NCBI GenBank assembly: GCA_018287875.1
Contig: JAGVVL010000001.1
Span: 8,866,001-8,930,000 of the forward strand
Length of the DNA: 64,000 nucleotides
Direction: 5' to 3'
From: Nigrospora sphaerica
Lineage: Eukaryota > Ascomycota > Sordariomycetes > Amphisphaeriales > Apiosporaceae
Part shown: piece by piece, positions 12,601 through 23,681 of the stretch
How positions within the stretch are numbered: position 1 is the first letter of the stretch
How the letters are laid out: the number at the start of each line of letters is the position of its first letter
Program-made: the position numbers and the translations under genes
The notes under the pieces: generated by a model
Told to the model about the DNA's origin: nothing
What the model saw: only the letters and a program-made list of their open reading frames with translations
Databases searched by the model: none

Positions 12601-13312
12601 GTCTCGGCAATGAGATCACCCGCATCCGGATGGCGTCGTGGCGTTCGGGAGGGGCTGATACTAGGGGTCTTTTTTCTTTCTTTCCTTTTTGGCTTGCTTC
12701 TTCTATCTTTGGATAGGTGATTCGCATCTGCGCGAAGGAGCGGCAGCCACTGAATTGTCCCGGTTGTTGGACAAGGCCGTCGGGATGCTTTTCGCTGATC
12801 CTTGCCCTGGCGCTGTATTCGCGCATCTAGGCATAGATGAATTAGATTCCAAGGGGATCAACTATAATCCCGTCCCAGCAGCATTCTCGACAGTCGTCCC
12901 TGCAGCTATCATCGAGGAGCAAAATTGGATCATGGAGGATGCATGTCCGATGGCGGGATGCTAAGGCCGACATCCCACTAAATCCGGCTTACTATGAGAC
13001 AACTGGTGATTGGCTGGAGTTGAGCTGGATGCGTGGGGAGGATCAATGTTCCGAGCCGGGAGCATCGGCCCGGGCGTCCAACCTTCGGAAGGTATCTTGG
13101 TACATCACTTAGTCACTTGCAGCTACTGGAAGCTTGAAGTATCGAAAGATCAACATCCCACAAGTCCCCCACTCTCAGTTCTTTGGCAAGATCGTAGCGC
13201 CCGAGCACCCAGATTCCCCAAGACCAAACTCGCCGACCGCGATTCCTCTGCCTTCTACATCCAATTCGGACCATCTAGCCACCGCGATTGACACACATTC
13301 CCGTCCGTCACC
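9606..13312. other. low-GC intergenic stretch
   Basis: 3.7 kb separate the GH47 start from the BolA gene. Base composition drops visibly, with many A/T runs at about 11.1-12.1 kb and 12.5-12.9 kb compared with the genes around it. No known domain, terminal repeat or target-site duplication could be seen. One long open frame on the minus strand (11096-11713) is listed separately. The composition would fit an old decayed repeat or unconstrained DNA. Confidence 0.5.
11096..11713 (-). CDS. orphan ORF, Cys-rich, 205 codons, doubtful
   Basis: An uninterrupted frame runs from ATG at 11713 to TAG at 11096, 205 residues, with about a dozen cysteines, several in pairs (CFC, CHKC, CLRC). There is no signal peptide and no domain I recognise. 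The surrounding composition is near 50% GC, so an open frame this long is not trivially expected by chance, but third codon positions are mixed, unlike the GC-rich genes nearby, and a 135-codon frame also exists on the other strand. It could be a foreign or decayed gene, or coincidence. I would not annotate it without transcript or homologue support. Confidence 0.18.
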   Translation of the reverse strand: MYRGWTNRGIGKSAINVSPEGNRATGHGDFFNVPWSSWRMVPQFSAESLSSCFFTLILDMNGDNNCGTAHGLCFCVEIDCHFFVAKRELEYVDACTAFLMRSCHKCAGILIPLISRRPLRHEVASGRLIGQNRQLAAGGYPCTRYLGPLTLFPTTPNTGYFSTCAYFGVAAPGGCLRCHGLERSFYAVSMTTAILSATGLRRMWE

Positions 13313-13795
13313 ATGTTGTGCCAGCGATGCCGCCATGCGGCCACCCGAGCCGTCCGCCAGCTTGCGCCCGCATCGCGCGTTCGTTCTCTGTCATCCTGTG
13401 CAGCCCTCGCCCGCCCGATGGTAGCTTCGCCTATGCTTCCGGGCTCTCCGCTGTACCACGCCTGGACACCGGCACGGAGAAACGCCTCTTCATCGTCTGG
13501 TGCGGCCGCCAACGCCTCGGCCGCGGCCCCGGCGGCCCCGCGCCCCGAGAAGCCAGATTATCTCAACGAAGCCGAGTCGGCCATCTGGGACAAGCTTGCC
13601 GCCGCGTTCGAGCCGACTGAGCTCATGGTGCAGGACATCTCGGGCGGCTGCGGTTCCATGTACGGCATCGAGATTACGTCGGAGAAGTTTCGCGGTAACA
13701 ACATGCTCAAGCAGCAGCGCATGGTCAACGCCGTGCTGGGAGACGATCTGAAGGGATGGCACGGCGTGCAGCTGCGCACCAAGGTGCCCCAGTAG
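13313..13795 (+). CDS. mitochondrial BolA-like protein
   Basis: A small single-exon gene of 160 residues. The first 80 or so are rich in Arg, Ser and Ala with almost no acidic residues, as in a mitochondrial targeting sequence. The last 80 form a BolA fold: an AFEPTELMVQD strand, the SGGCGSMYGIEI segment typical of the BOLA3/Aim1-type branch, the MLKQQRMVN helix in the usual 'QHR' position, and a terminal HGVQLRTKVPQ. Members of this branch act with monothiol glutaredoxin and NFU-type proteins late in mitochondrial [4Fe-4S] cluster delivery to lipoate synthase and respiratory complexes. The ATG at 13313 sits in ACCATGT, a good fungal start context. The gene is isolated, with kilobases of non-coding DNA on both sides. 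Yeast counterparts are called BOL3/AIM1; the branch assignment rests on the GGCGSMY motif and the presequence. Confidence 0.92.
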   Translation: MLCQRCRHAATRAVRQLAPASRVRSLSSCAALARPMVASPMLPGSPLYHAWTPARRNASSSSGAAANASAAAPAAPRPEKPDYLNEAESAIWDKLAAAFEPTELMVQDISGGCGSMYGIEITSEKFRGNNMLKQQRMVNAVLGDDLKGWHGVQLRTKVPQ

Positions 13796-16700
13796 GCCCG
13801 ATGGGAACACCGGGACACAGCACAGTTGGTCCCGCCTCCTGCACCATCAACGCGGGAGAGCGGCCAGCTCGTGGCGCCCACCAGAGCTGGGCCTAGCACA
13901 CAGCTTGTACGATTAGTCAACCCTTCGGCGGCACGCCACACGGACGGCCTTGCCGCCGTGAGGGAACTTCCTCGAGCGCCCTAATATACCCCCGATGCGC
14001 TGCGTATTGTCGTTCTCCCCCGTTGGCGAATGAGACCGGGGTATCGGCTCGCCGCCGGGGAGCCCCGGGCGCTCTGTGTCAGATGGGCGTAACACTCTGC
14101 CGCCATGCCAGCCGGTACACATGGATGTGGCATGGAATCCGGACAGGGTGGCCGACTTGGAAGCCTGCCAACATATTTGCCCGCGCCGACCGCCAGCCTT
14201 TCCAAAGCATGGAAAGGCCCACGGAACTCACATGGGTGCACGCGGGCTGCACGTAGCCTTGGTGGGATCAGGTCCTATGCGCGGCTCGATAAGATTGGCG
14301 ACCGGGCGGTGGAACCAAGGCTGTAGGTCGTATGTACATGCCCTGGTGGTGCTGAAATGTGGTATTGCACCGACCCAGACCGGTAGATAGCAGCAACACC
14401 GGGTCGTCTCTGCCGTCGCGCATACCATGGCAAGTCGCAGCCCAGGGCCCCGGAGCTGGGCCGCCACTCCGGATGAGGCCAGAGCCCTGTTATGGTGTTG
14501 GGCGTTCCACCCGGAGCGCAATCAGGGCGAACTCATTGCGGCGGGGTGGGGTGGACACCGGGGAGGCAGCGGGCGGAAGCCGCTCCGTTTTAGAAGTCCC
14601 GATGTGGCTTGGGGCAGCTGGGCGATTGAAGGGGCGCAGATTCCGCAGCAGCCTCGGGCGGAACGGCCAAGAGACCCTTGGGACTTCACTTTTAGGTTCG
14701 AAATCTCCGGCGTCGCGGTTTCGAGGGGAGCCCCAGACCAGGACGGGACGGGCGGAAGATTCGTCGCTGCGATATGAGACAGTGGCGGAGGCTAGTGCCT
14801 GTCTTTGCCATCCACAGGGCTGACCTCGGTTTCGGGGTGATGGTGTTGGGGCGCTCGACCGCAAAAGTATGGAGGCCCGCGGCATGGATGGATTGTAGCC
14901 AGCGATCCCTGCACTCTCCCGTCTGTCAAGATCGTCTCTGATTCCTAGTTTCCGATCATCAGACGGCATGGCGCAGGGGGAAGGCGGGACTCAGAGTTTC
15001 CCCGTCGTGTTTCAATCAGAATGCCCCCTCCCTCGTCGAGCGGAACCCCCCCCCCGACGACGGCCGCTGGGGTTGGACGGTTGAATACGATGACGTCTTG
15101 GACAAAAGATGTCTCTGTTGCAGCCCAATACAGACGGGCTCGGACCGCAAACAGCAGACGCAAGCAGAGCTCCGTACTCCTGAAGTCGAGCGCACGGGTG
15201 GTTTGGAACAGCAGGTGACGGGGCCCCACCCACAGGCCTATCGTGACACAGCCAAAGCGCGAGACATGCTGGAAATTGGCTGGGCCCGGCGCGTTGAGCC
15301 GTCCCATCAATATGCTACCTACCGATCCATGGCCTCGGGCAGCGACAGCGGCTGAAAGTTTGGTTGCGACAGCAGAACCAGGGTTCTGTTTTTGTTCTCT
15401 GGGGCAAAGGACTGGTTGTGTTCGAGAAGCAAAAGAAGGAACGAGGCGCAGGCCAGCAGATCAGCCGGACCCCCCCCCCCTCGCTCGGCTTAGCCTCCAT
15501 CCCAGCGCCCTCGCTGGCCTGGCTGTCCGGGGGCCTCGCGTCGACGCGACACCGTCCGACCAACGTCTTCCACTGCGTACCGTCATTTCCCTTCAGCCTC
15601 ATTTCCCTGGTGCCATGAAAATGCCATGCTCCTTGAGCCGCTAAGCCCCCTGATCAAGGGGCCATGACGTGTTGCGGTGACTGGACGGAGCCCATTGGCC
15701 CGGCGTCGAGGCAGCGTCGATCTTTGGGGGGCGCGCGCGGCGGTGCTGACTTGTGCGACGACTTCACCTAGCCTGCCGGTTTCCCCAGACGGTGGGGGGC
15801 GCTTCTCAGCGATCCCGCTGGCGCCCGCTGCCCTGCACCGTCCCGTCCTGCGATCACTAATTATGCGACCAGGGCTGACAGGGTCCCCGGGGGCCGAGAG
15901 GGTGGCACGGCGACTGTTGGTGATTTGTGACGGATCGAGACCCCTGCGATACACGGTTCCTGTCCCCATCCCGTCCATCCTTCCATTATCCCTGCCCGAC
16001 GGCAGGCTGTACACGCCTCCGCCGCGTGCCAACAAGTGTGGAATGCGTGGAAAAGGAACGCCCCATCCAAGATCTGGTCCCGATGGCCCTGACCCGGTGG
16101 CTCGGGAGTCCAGGACCTCCCATCTCCACCAACCCTACACCGGGGCGCCTCCGCTCTGGCCCGCCGTTGCCATGGGCCCCCCTCGCCTCACCTAGGGCGT
16201 GGCCGCGCCTTGGCTGTTGACCTACCCCCGGGCCCCCCCTTCTTCTTGCACGATCTTGCCTGCCCCCGGAGACCTTTTCGTCATCTTTGACGGCGGCGGC
16301 ATCTTTCTTTCCACCCCTCCAACCGAGGCCGCTACTTCTTGCCTCTCCAGTCGATGCCACCTTGACTTCACACTCCTTTCGTCTCGGCCGCCTCCATCGT
16401 CACCATTCTCGCCGCGGGCCTCTCCAGGGTATCACGATCACGAGTGGCTTGCCGGAGCACTCGCGAGACGTCTGATCCCCTTCGCTCTTTGTTAGACTCC
16501 GCACCTGTTGGTCCAACCCGGCTTGCTCCGACCTCGCCGGGCGCTTGACTTCCCTCGTGCGACTCGACGTGTCGTGGGTCCCACGCCGTTCTTTGTTCTC
16601 GCTCGGTGTGGGCGCTGCACGCCACCCCCCGGCGCAACAGTCCATTCCCAACTTCTTGCTCTGCAAACAGAACAAAACCCTCGCCCTCGGGCTTCGTCAC

Positions 16701-16835
16701 TTGCGCTGTTCCGTACCACCTCAACGGGTATATGAAGGACGCCCGCAGACACTCGTTATGATGCTCGGTGAACGCCTTCATCCTCCATTCACCCCCTTCC
16801 AGCCCTTCGCCGAGACCACCGGCAAGTCCTCCACC
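13796..16835. other. intergenic region with pyrimidine-rich leader
   Basis: About 3 kb hold no supportable gene. Open frames are short and without domains. From about 16.2 kb the plus strand becomes strongly C/T-rich, as expected for the promoter and 5' leader of the velvet-like gene that starts at 16836. Confidence 0.5.
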
Positions 16836-17255
16836 ATGTCCACATCCGCGCCCACCCCTGCGTACTATATCCGAATTCGCCAGCAACCCGGCGGCCGCCT
16901 GAGAGTCGGCCAGCCCTTTCCCCAACCGCTCATCGTGGAATCGAACCCCGAAGATGGCCTCTTCTTCGTGGCCGTTCTCAGTGACGTGCAAGGAAAGCCC
17001 AGTCCCGTGCAACTGGGCGGGAGCAAGGTGGTTAACGGTGACGGCGCCGAATCTAATGACGTTGGCGGCGGCGAGGGTTCGAAAAGAAAGCAGCCCAGCA
17101 GCAGTGAACAAATCGGGATCGAGCACGCCACATTTGGTGATATCTTTGTTCCGACGAAGGGAAGGTTCACCATCGTAGTGCACGCCATGAAGATTATCGA
17201 CAAAGAAAGCAAACTTGTGGGGGTCCTCACGACGGAGGCGTTCGACGCTGTTTAG
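16836..17255 (+). CDS. small velvet-domain-like protein
   Basis: An intronless frame of 139 residues from the ATG at 16836 (context CCACCATGTCC). The start of the frame, YYIRIRQQPGGRLRVGQ, matches the opening of velvet domains (Y-x-L/I-x-I/V-x-Q-Q-P-x-x-x-R). FFVAVLSDVQGK, a Gly/Ser/Lys linker and FGDIFVPTKGRFTIVVHAMKI then follow the order of the core strands (FF-x-x-L, F-x-D-L, G-x-F-x-L). Velvet proteins are NF-kB-like fungal regulators that dimerise and link development to secondary metabolism. Here the domain is nearly the whole protein, and the usual PPP-I-V-x-L strand is degenerate (QPLIVES). An upstream in-frame ATG at 16758 would add 26 residues. A likely 57-bp intron (17281-17337: GTGAGT, CTAAC, ACAG) begins 25 nt after the stop, so a 3'UTR intron or an alternative C-terminus is possible. 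The velvet call is inference from spaced motifs. Confidence 0.6.
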   Translation: MSTSAPTPAYYIRIRQQPGGRLRVGQPFPQPLIVESNPEDGLFFVAVLSDVQGKPSPVQLGGSKVVNGDGAESNDVGGGEGSKRKQPSSSEQIGIEHATFGDIFVPTKGRFTIVVHAMKIIDKESKLVGVLTTEAFDAV

Positions 17256-17280
17256 GCCGCTTGATACACTTCCTACCCAG

Positions 17281-17337
17281 GTGAGTCCTCTCCCAGCCTT
17301 CTCCTTCTGCTGTCCACGTCTAACATGGGAGAAACAG
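17281..17337 (+). other. probable 3'UTR intron of the velvet-like gene
   Basis: A textbook fungal intron pattern: AG|GTGAGT donor, CTAAC branch site at 17320 and an ACAG acceptor, 57 bp in all. It starts 25 nt after the TAG of the preceding gene. That is close enough to the stop not to demand nonsense-mediated decay. Inferred from consensus only. Confidence 0.4.
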
Positions 17338-20300
17338 CTCCACGATGGCGGGCAGGATGCGGCGAGGAAACCAATAGAGGGCGTTGGGCGGCGTATCCCT
17401 ACGGGTTTAGCACCCGGTGTTTGGTGTCTATAGTGTTTCCCTGCGTGCTCAGGTCATCCCCAAGACTGCATTTCACCATCCCCAGTTTCGGGGTTTGCTT
17501 TGATTCTTCCCTCCGCTTCGCTTTCCCTACTTCCCGGCACTTTGTATCTTTAGGTTCTCTGTTCCGGTTTCCAGGGGGCGGGTTTACTTTAGTGGGCCAA
17601 ACGCGCTGTTCCGACGCTTCTTTTCTTCTCTTCTGACTTTCGCTTGCTGGAAATCATGGTGGATTTTTCTGGACGTTCGTCGCTAACAAGATATCACGAC
17701 GATTCGTCGACACCATTGAGTGCTTAAGTCATCTTTGGGATACCAGTTTGGGCTTGCCTTGATTCCTCTGTCTGTGTGCCCATCATGCTGTGGCACGGTG
17801 TCCGCGCTTTCTACCGCGGTTATCGCATCACCGCGTCATTATAGAGCGGCGCCCCTGCTTGATATATCTGTCTTACACACCGAAATAGCAGTACTGGAGC
17901 ATTCGGTCCGGTGGTGCGTAATAACTTGACGCATTTCATTCACGCCACGATCGTCTTCCCTTGGAAAAATGCGCATTATTGATGCCGCTTTATTTCTCTG
18001 ACGGTATCTCTCTCTTCCGCCACTTCTGCGCCACAAACCATTACCACCCCTGACAGTTTCTCTCGCCGACCTCGGTCCCTTGGCGCTCCTTAAAGCGAGC
18101 GGCCAAAAATCCCCACCCCGTTGCCGCCCCGGCATCCATCACATCATGACTCCGGGGGGTCCGTCTGCCCCCAGCAAAGCGTTCCTTAAACGGAAGGTGG
18201 TCGCGTGTGGTGTATGGTGCAAAATAGGAGGGGGGTTTGCACGCGCACTCTTGCGCTGACGACCGTCACAAAAACGTATGGCCTTCACGTATAGAATATC
18301 AGGATATAGTCCGAGCTAGTGCAGAAAGTTATGCTGCTCCCCCGCGTCGAAACTAGCTTTTTCCGGCCACGCTGCAAGCGTGTCGCATTGCCCTCCACGC
18401 GTCCTCCAAAGGGGGGTGAGGGTCGTCGTGTAAGCCGCCTTTCCACGCCTTGACATAATTCATCACGTAATACTCGAGTCGGGTTACCTGTAAATCAGGG
18501 TCCCCGGGGGGCGTACGGGGATGTGTGTTTCCTGGAACCCTCCCGGTCCCTTTTCGCTGCCTGGAGTTCCTTGACCGGGGGAATTCTTCCGGGTCCCCCG
18601 GTAGATTGCGCCGGCTGTCAACTCGCCCAGCGAGTCGTGGTAGGGGTGGGGGGAGAACAAGGCGGACGTGAGGCTGCATGCGTTGCGTGGGAGCAAGGTC
18701 CTTTTTTTTCTCTCTCTCCTTCCTTGGCCTACGACAAGAAGGCAGGGCTCTATAAATCTGTACGTATTACGGGCGAGGGGTCCCGTGTGGCCCGCCAAGC
18801 ACCCGGGGAGCACGTTCCGTCACAAACGTGCATTGCACGCGCCGACAGGGGTGCGGGCGAAGGGGAGGGGAGGGGAGAGAACAGGCCATCATGAACGCAT
18901 CACCCGTCATGGTTTTTACTTTGGTCGGCACGTTCGGGAAAGCCGACGACTTTTATTTCCCCGGCTTCCATGCGTCCCCGGGGCCCATGCATCATGGCGA
19001 ACCCCTCCCCTCCAGAAGATGGCTTCCCCCTTTCCCAAAACGGCACCAACGGCTCCCTCGTGGCGTCGCCCTCTCGGTCGCGCACGAATCGGATCCGGAA
19101 GAGGGCACAAGTTTCCGCGGGAGAGAACCGGGGGGGGGTTGGGGGACGCGTCGTTCGTCTGCGCCCCGTCCTCTCGCAAACCCCGAGGCATCTTTTTGGG
19201 GGTCCGGGCAACGACGGCGTCGTCCCTTTTCGATGAGAGTACAGGTGCAGGGATGGCGAGATCTTGCACGCCATCTTACATGGGGGGTGGGGCGGTATTT
19301 GTCTGCCGGGGGACATTCCCTGGCAGCTGGGGGTATGAAAGCCGCGGGCGTCAAGTTCAAGAAATTGGGGGAAGGGGAGAGGCGTCGGTACGTGGCCCGA
19401 TACAATCTTATGTGGCACCATTAATGTACAAGGGGAAGGGGGAGGAAGACGCTCCGCGTTTGCTTGCCCCCTGGAGGAGGCGTTGGCCTCGCGTGCCGCG
19501 GATGACGGCCGCTGATCGGGGTACAAGGGGGTTTGCGTCGTACGTACAACCCTATAGACTGTTCTGGGCGCGACGACGGGCGCCGCCGTTGCCTCGCCGA
19601 AGGGCTGGGCGGAGCGGTGCGACGACAGCGCGCTAAATATAGGCGAGATGATGCCGGGGGCGCGGGCTGGGGATTGGTACCAGTTGTGGGCAGGTTTTGG
19701 GTCGCCTTCCCGTGTGCCAGACGGTCGGGTTCTTCCCTCTCTGCCTTCTTTGTCCTTTCTTCTGGGCGGACGGCTCTCGGCCGACTTCCGCCCTCGTCTT
19801 CTCTGCTTGCATTCCGGCTTTCTCGACCCTGGGTGGGCAAAATCTAATGCCAACTGCAGCCCTTTTCCGGTCCGACGCACTGAAGAAGCACCGCCCGTCC
19901 GGACGGAAAAAGAGGCCAAGAATCTCTACGACAGCCGCCCTGCCGCTTTGTCCTCCCCGCGATTCCCGAAAGGGGGCATAGGCACCACCATCGCACGACA
20001 CGGCCGTCACGAACCCCCCTTGAGCTCATTCCCCGGTCGAGCGTGGCGTCCAATCGGAACCCCAGTCGCGGCGCGGCGCCGACGGACCATTCAAGGGGCA
20101 GTTAACCTGACTTCTGGCGGCTCTGCACGCGTGGCACGTTTCCGGCCGCTTGCGTATTTTCGAGTCCGGTCCGCCCTGCTTTTCGTTTATCCAGCGATCG
20201 CCGCTTCCCGCCCACGGACGGCCGTCAACCCCCCCGCGGGATGATGCGTGGGCGTTTTTCCGCCGACGAACGCGCTCACACCCCCTTTGACGTGCAGCCC

Positions 20301-20779
20301 CCCCCTGGCGCCACGCGTGTCGAATGTAAGGCGGCGGCGGGCAGGGGGGAGGGATAAACAAAATCCCCCGGGCTTGGAAAACCTCGTCGCATGTGGCTGC
20401 ACGGCCAAACATCACGTCAAGAACCTTTTCGGGCGCGAAAAGCCCCCTCCCATTACGCGTTCATTTGTTCGATGACCCCTGGCGCCGGCGACTGCGCCTT
20501 TATCGCGCCGCTCGTGTCGTACACGCCAGGGAGGACGGCGGTTTTCTCCGTTCACTCGGGTCAGAGCCGGACGGCCGCACCTTTCTGGGCGACCTCTCGT
20601 AAGATAGAACCCCAGCCGGATGGGATACACAGCAGCGTGACGCGAACCATCCACCAGTTTGCGTTCCAGATACCCACCCTTGAACTGGTAACCGAATCTG
20701 GATACGTAGGCGTGCGGTGGCACGGCATTGTGTTGTCCTTATACCAGGATGTTTATCGGCCGAAATAGGTCGGTGTACA
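17338..20779. other. gene-free GC-rich intergenic DNA
   Basis: No supportable gene. Long open frames on both strands at 18.6-19.9 kb are overlapping GC artefacts. A short minus-strand frame near 18353-18487 looks exon-like and is discussed as a finding. T- and G-rich stretches alternate. Confidence 0.45.
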
Positions 20780-22080
20780 GCTTGCTAGTGACCGCGGAAT
20801 TAGTCGGACCTTCCCGGGTCACATTGCTTCTGTGGTTGTCCATTCGATGCTTTAATTACATGATTACATAAGGCTGACAAATAGTTCACACAGCAAATTA
20901 CGATAGGGCCTTGAACACCTTTGTCTGGAATATGTGCTGAAATACCGTGATCTTGATATAGGTAATATTAGGATGCTGGTATAGGGAAACTACATCTCCC
21001 TGTACACTTCAGAACTTAGAAAGAAGCAGTAGAAATAAACCATCGCGTATTTAGGTATTTGCATACTGGGTCGGACGGCAGATTGTACACCAGCCATTGC
21101 CTTACAAAATGCCCCCCTTTGTTATTGATTGTCCTGTTTAAGAATTCTCCTTAAACAACCAAGAGCCAAGCCGGGGCCCCTCTAACTTGACTAGAGTGAG
21201 TATCTGCAGGGTAAGGGCGGAATGAAGAGGGAAGGTGGTACCACGTAATCTCAACCCCAAAATTCAGGCATGGTATTGAATTTCAGTTTTCGAAGACCAC
21301 AAACTCCTTTGCAGATCCCTCGGTGCTTTCTTCGTCCGCTCACGCCTCGGACAAAAAGGCTGCTTTATTCATGAGTACGCCTGCTTCCTTCTCGGCAAAA
21401 GGGAGTTTTGCCACAGCACACACTGCTTCACTTGCTGTCAGGTGAACGGAAACGTGTAGTAGTGTCACAAAACACCGGTATCTCTTCCATAAACTCTTGA
21501 ATTTCTATCTCGTTGCCCTCTGGTGTTTGTCGTACAGACGCATTTGTTACAGCGCGTCTGGACCAACTGCCCGCTGAGGCACAAAGCAAAAGCTTCGGGA
21601 ATGATCCACTTGTTGGAGTCATTCTGTCCAGTTCTGCACTATAAGGGCTACTCCTGCAGGGACCAATCTGCCAGGCCGTAACAGCATTACAAAAACCTCC
21701 AGCTCTGTTGACCCCCTTGGAGTGAAGCGGACCGAAGAATTCCTCTGTGTTCTTCCCAATGTTCAACAAAAAGTCGAGAAATCTAAAGGGTAGGGAGATG
21801 GCCGCTCCGCTGCAACGCCAACGCCACGAAAACGAGCAATTCATGGCGGACCCTGCTCCCCGGCCCGGTATAGCCAACCATGACGACGACCCCTCTGGTC
21901 TACAGCCTGGGAAAAGGACAGGATACGATTGTTGAGAAGTAAAAAGTAGCTAAACAACAGAGCAGCTAGACATGAACGAGTTTCTCAACCCAATCTTTGT
22001 GTACAAGAGTGTCCTCGATCCATATGTATGTCAACTCCAGCACGAGCTAGAGTACTCTATAGACATGACCAGCTGGCACA
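20780..22080. other. low-GC island
   Basis: About 1.3 kb of visibly A/T-richer sequence sits inside a GC-rich desert, beginning around a TTAATTACATGATTACAT stretch. No terminal repeats or known transposon domains could be seen. It contains one 138-codon open frame on the minus strand. A relic of a mobile element is possible but not shown. Confidence 0.45.
21428..21844 (-). CDS. orphan ORF, 138 codons, doubtful
   Basis: An open frame from ATG at 21844 to TGA at 21428 within the low-GC island. The product has an aromatic, hydrophobic N-terminal third (FRFLDFLLN), a middle section with several Cys and Ser, and an acidic segment near the end (EGNEIEIQEFMEE). I recognise no domain. Codon use is balanced, unlike the GC3-rich genes of the window, so it is either a foreign or degraded gene or a chance frame. 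Confidence 0.18.
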   Translation of the reverse strand: MNCSFSWRWRCSGAAISLPFRFLDFLLNIGKNTEEFFGPLHSKGVNRAGGFCNAVTAWQIGPCRSSPYSAELDRMTPTSGSFPKLLLCASAGSWSRRAVTNASVRQTPEGNEIEIQEFMEEIPVFCDTTTRFRSPDSK

Positions 22081-23653
22081 TCAAAAAAAGCTAGAGGGGG
22101 GGAACTGCCGAGAGGGGCGAAAGCGTCCGCTTGTTTAGTCGCTGTCTGTCTCTGCGTCCGAGAAAGCCAGACGGCGAGCCCTTGGGATCGGCAGTGGACC
22201 CGTGCGAGACACAACGGCCTCCCCCATCCGGGGCCCAGCCGGAGGACGGCGTTATGCGCTGTTGCCACGGGGGTTGTCCCCACGGCGTCCCGCCACCGAC
22301 CTCGGCAAGTTGGCCGGAAGGTGATGGGCGGCCATTTCGACGAATCGGCCTTGTTGGCCCCTATTACCTACCTCGTAAGAATTGCTAGTGGCCGGCTCAA
22401 TGTCGGCCCCTGGGGCAGCCCCAACCGGAACATAACGCAACCCCCTAAACTGCCCGCCCCGGCATCGACGGCCCCACGCCGGGTCCCGACTCCGGCCGAA
22501 TAACGAGAGCAGGGGAAACGGTAGGCTCACCTCCATGATGGATTTTTGCTCTCACCCCTCCTAACCCATCCCGCCGCCCGCGAAGGAAAAAGGAAGAGGG
22601 GGACAAGCCGGTTTGGGGAGCAAATCTGGGGCGGGGCACATTGTGTTTCTCTGGAACCCCTTCGCGGCCCTTCTCCTCAAGGGCAGGTTCACGGACCCAA
22701 CCGTAGCGGGGAAAAAAGACGGCAGTGGCCGGGTCCGGGGCGAGATGGGAGGGGAAGTGGGAGACAAGAAAACCAGCATTGGACACACGTCCGGAACTTT
22801 GGCCCCCAAGAGCACCGAGGAGAGAGAGATAGAGGGCCCCATGCGGGGTTTTCCTTAGAAGAGGGCCGTCGCCGGGTTCGAAGACCACCGAACGAGGAGA
22901 GACATCCAACCCCCTGCGGCAGGGCTAGCGAAGCGTCGCGGTTACGCCGGGTGAACCCCCCCTCTCCCGCGATGCCACACAGCCAGATAGCACTGTGGAA
23001 GGAAGGGGATAAGAGCGAAACCTTAACGCGGCCTCGGCCTCTCAAGTTTCCCGTCTCTGACGGGGACCGGGGCGGCTGCTGCTGCTGCAGGCATTGTCGT
23101 CCCACCCCCCCGGCCGTATCCGGTCGCTCCGACGGGAATCCGGGATGCGGCAACGAACGGCCGCACGGAGAAGGCTAAGATCAAGAAGTAAAAAAAGGAT
23201 CGTCGGGTATGGGAGGTTCGAACGGCCCGGTTTCTCATTTTTTTCTCCTCTACCTTGCTGCCTATCCTTTTCTTGGGGCGCGAACCGAATATGGCAAACG
23301 ACAAGGGGGGCAGCATTTCACACTTTTTTCTTTTCATTCTGTCCCACTTCCCGCCCACGGCAAAAGCCGTCCGGTGGTCCCCGAAAACCCGCCCATCATG
23401 GTCCCCGAAAGCCACGCAACCCACCCGGACTATAGGCCTCCCTCGCTGGGAACGAGGCCGGCGGGGGCCAGCAAAGACACAAGTTGCCGACGAGGCCCCG
23501 TCCGCCTGCCGCGCTGTCCCCGTTTCTTTCCGGCCGTCCCGGGGGGTGGCGGTGCGGTCGCGCCAGGAAGACCCCGGCTCCCCCACCCCCGGGGCTTAGC
23601 ATGGCGCTCGCATTGTGTCGCGCTTCCGAGGCCAGCTGGGGTTATGCCAGCTC

Positions 23654-23681
23654 GGGGACTCGGGGGCTCGGGGGCTTGGGG
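23654..23681 (+). repeat. G-quadruplex-type tract
   Basis: Four G-runs of 4, 5, 5 and 4 bases are separated by 4-, 3- and 3-base spacers (ACTC, CTC, CTT). This meets the usual G4 pattern on the plus strand. Structure formation in vivo is inference. Confidence 0.7.
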
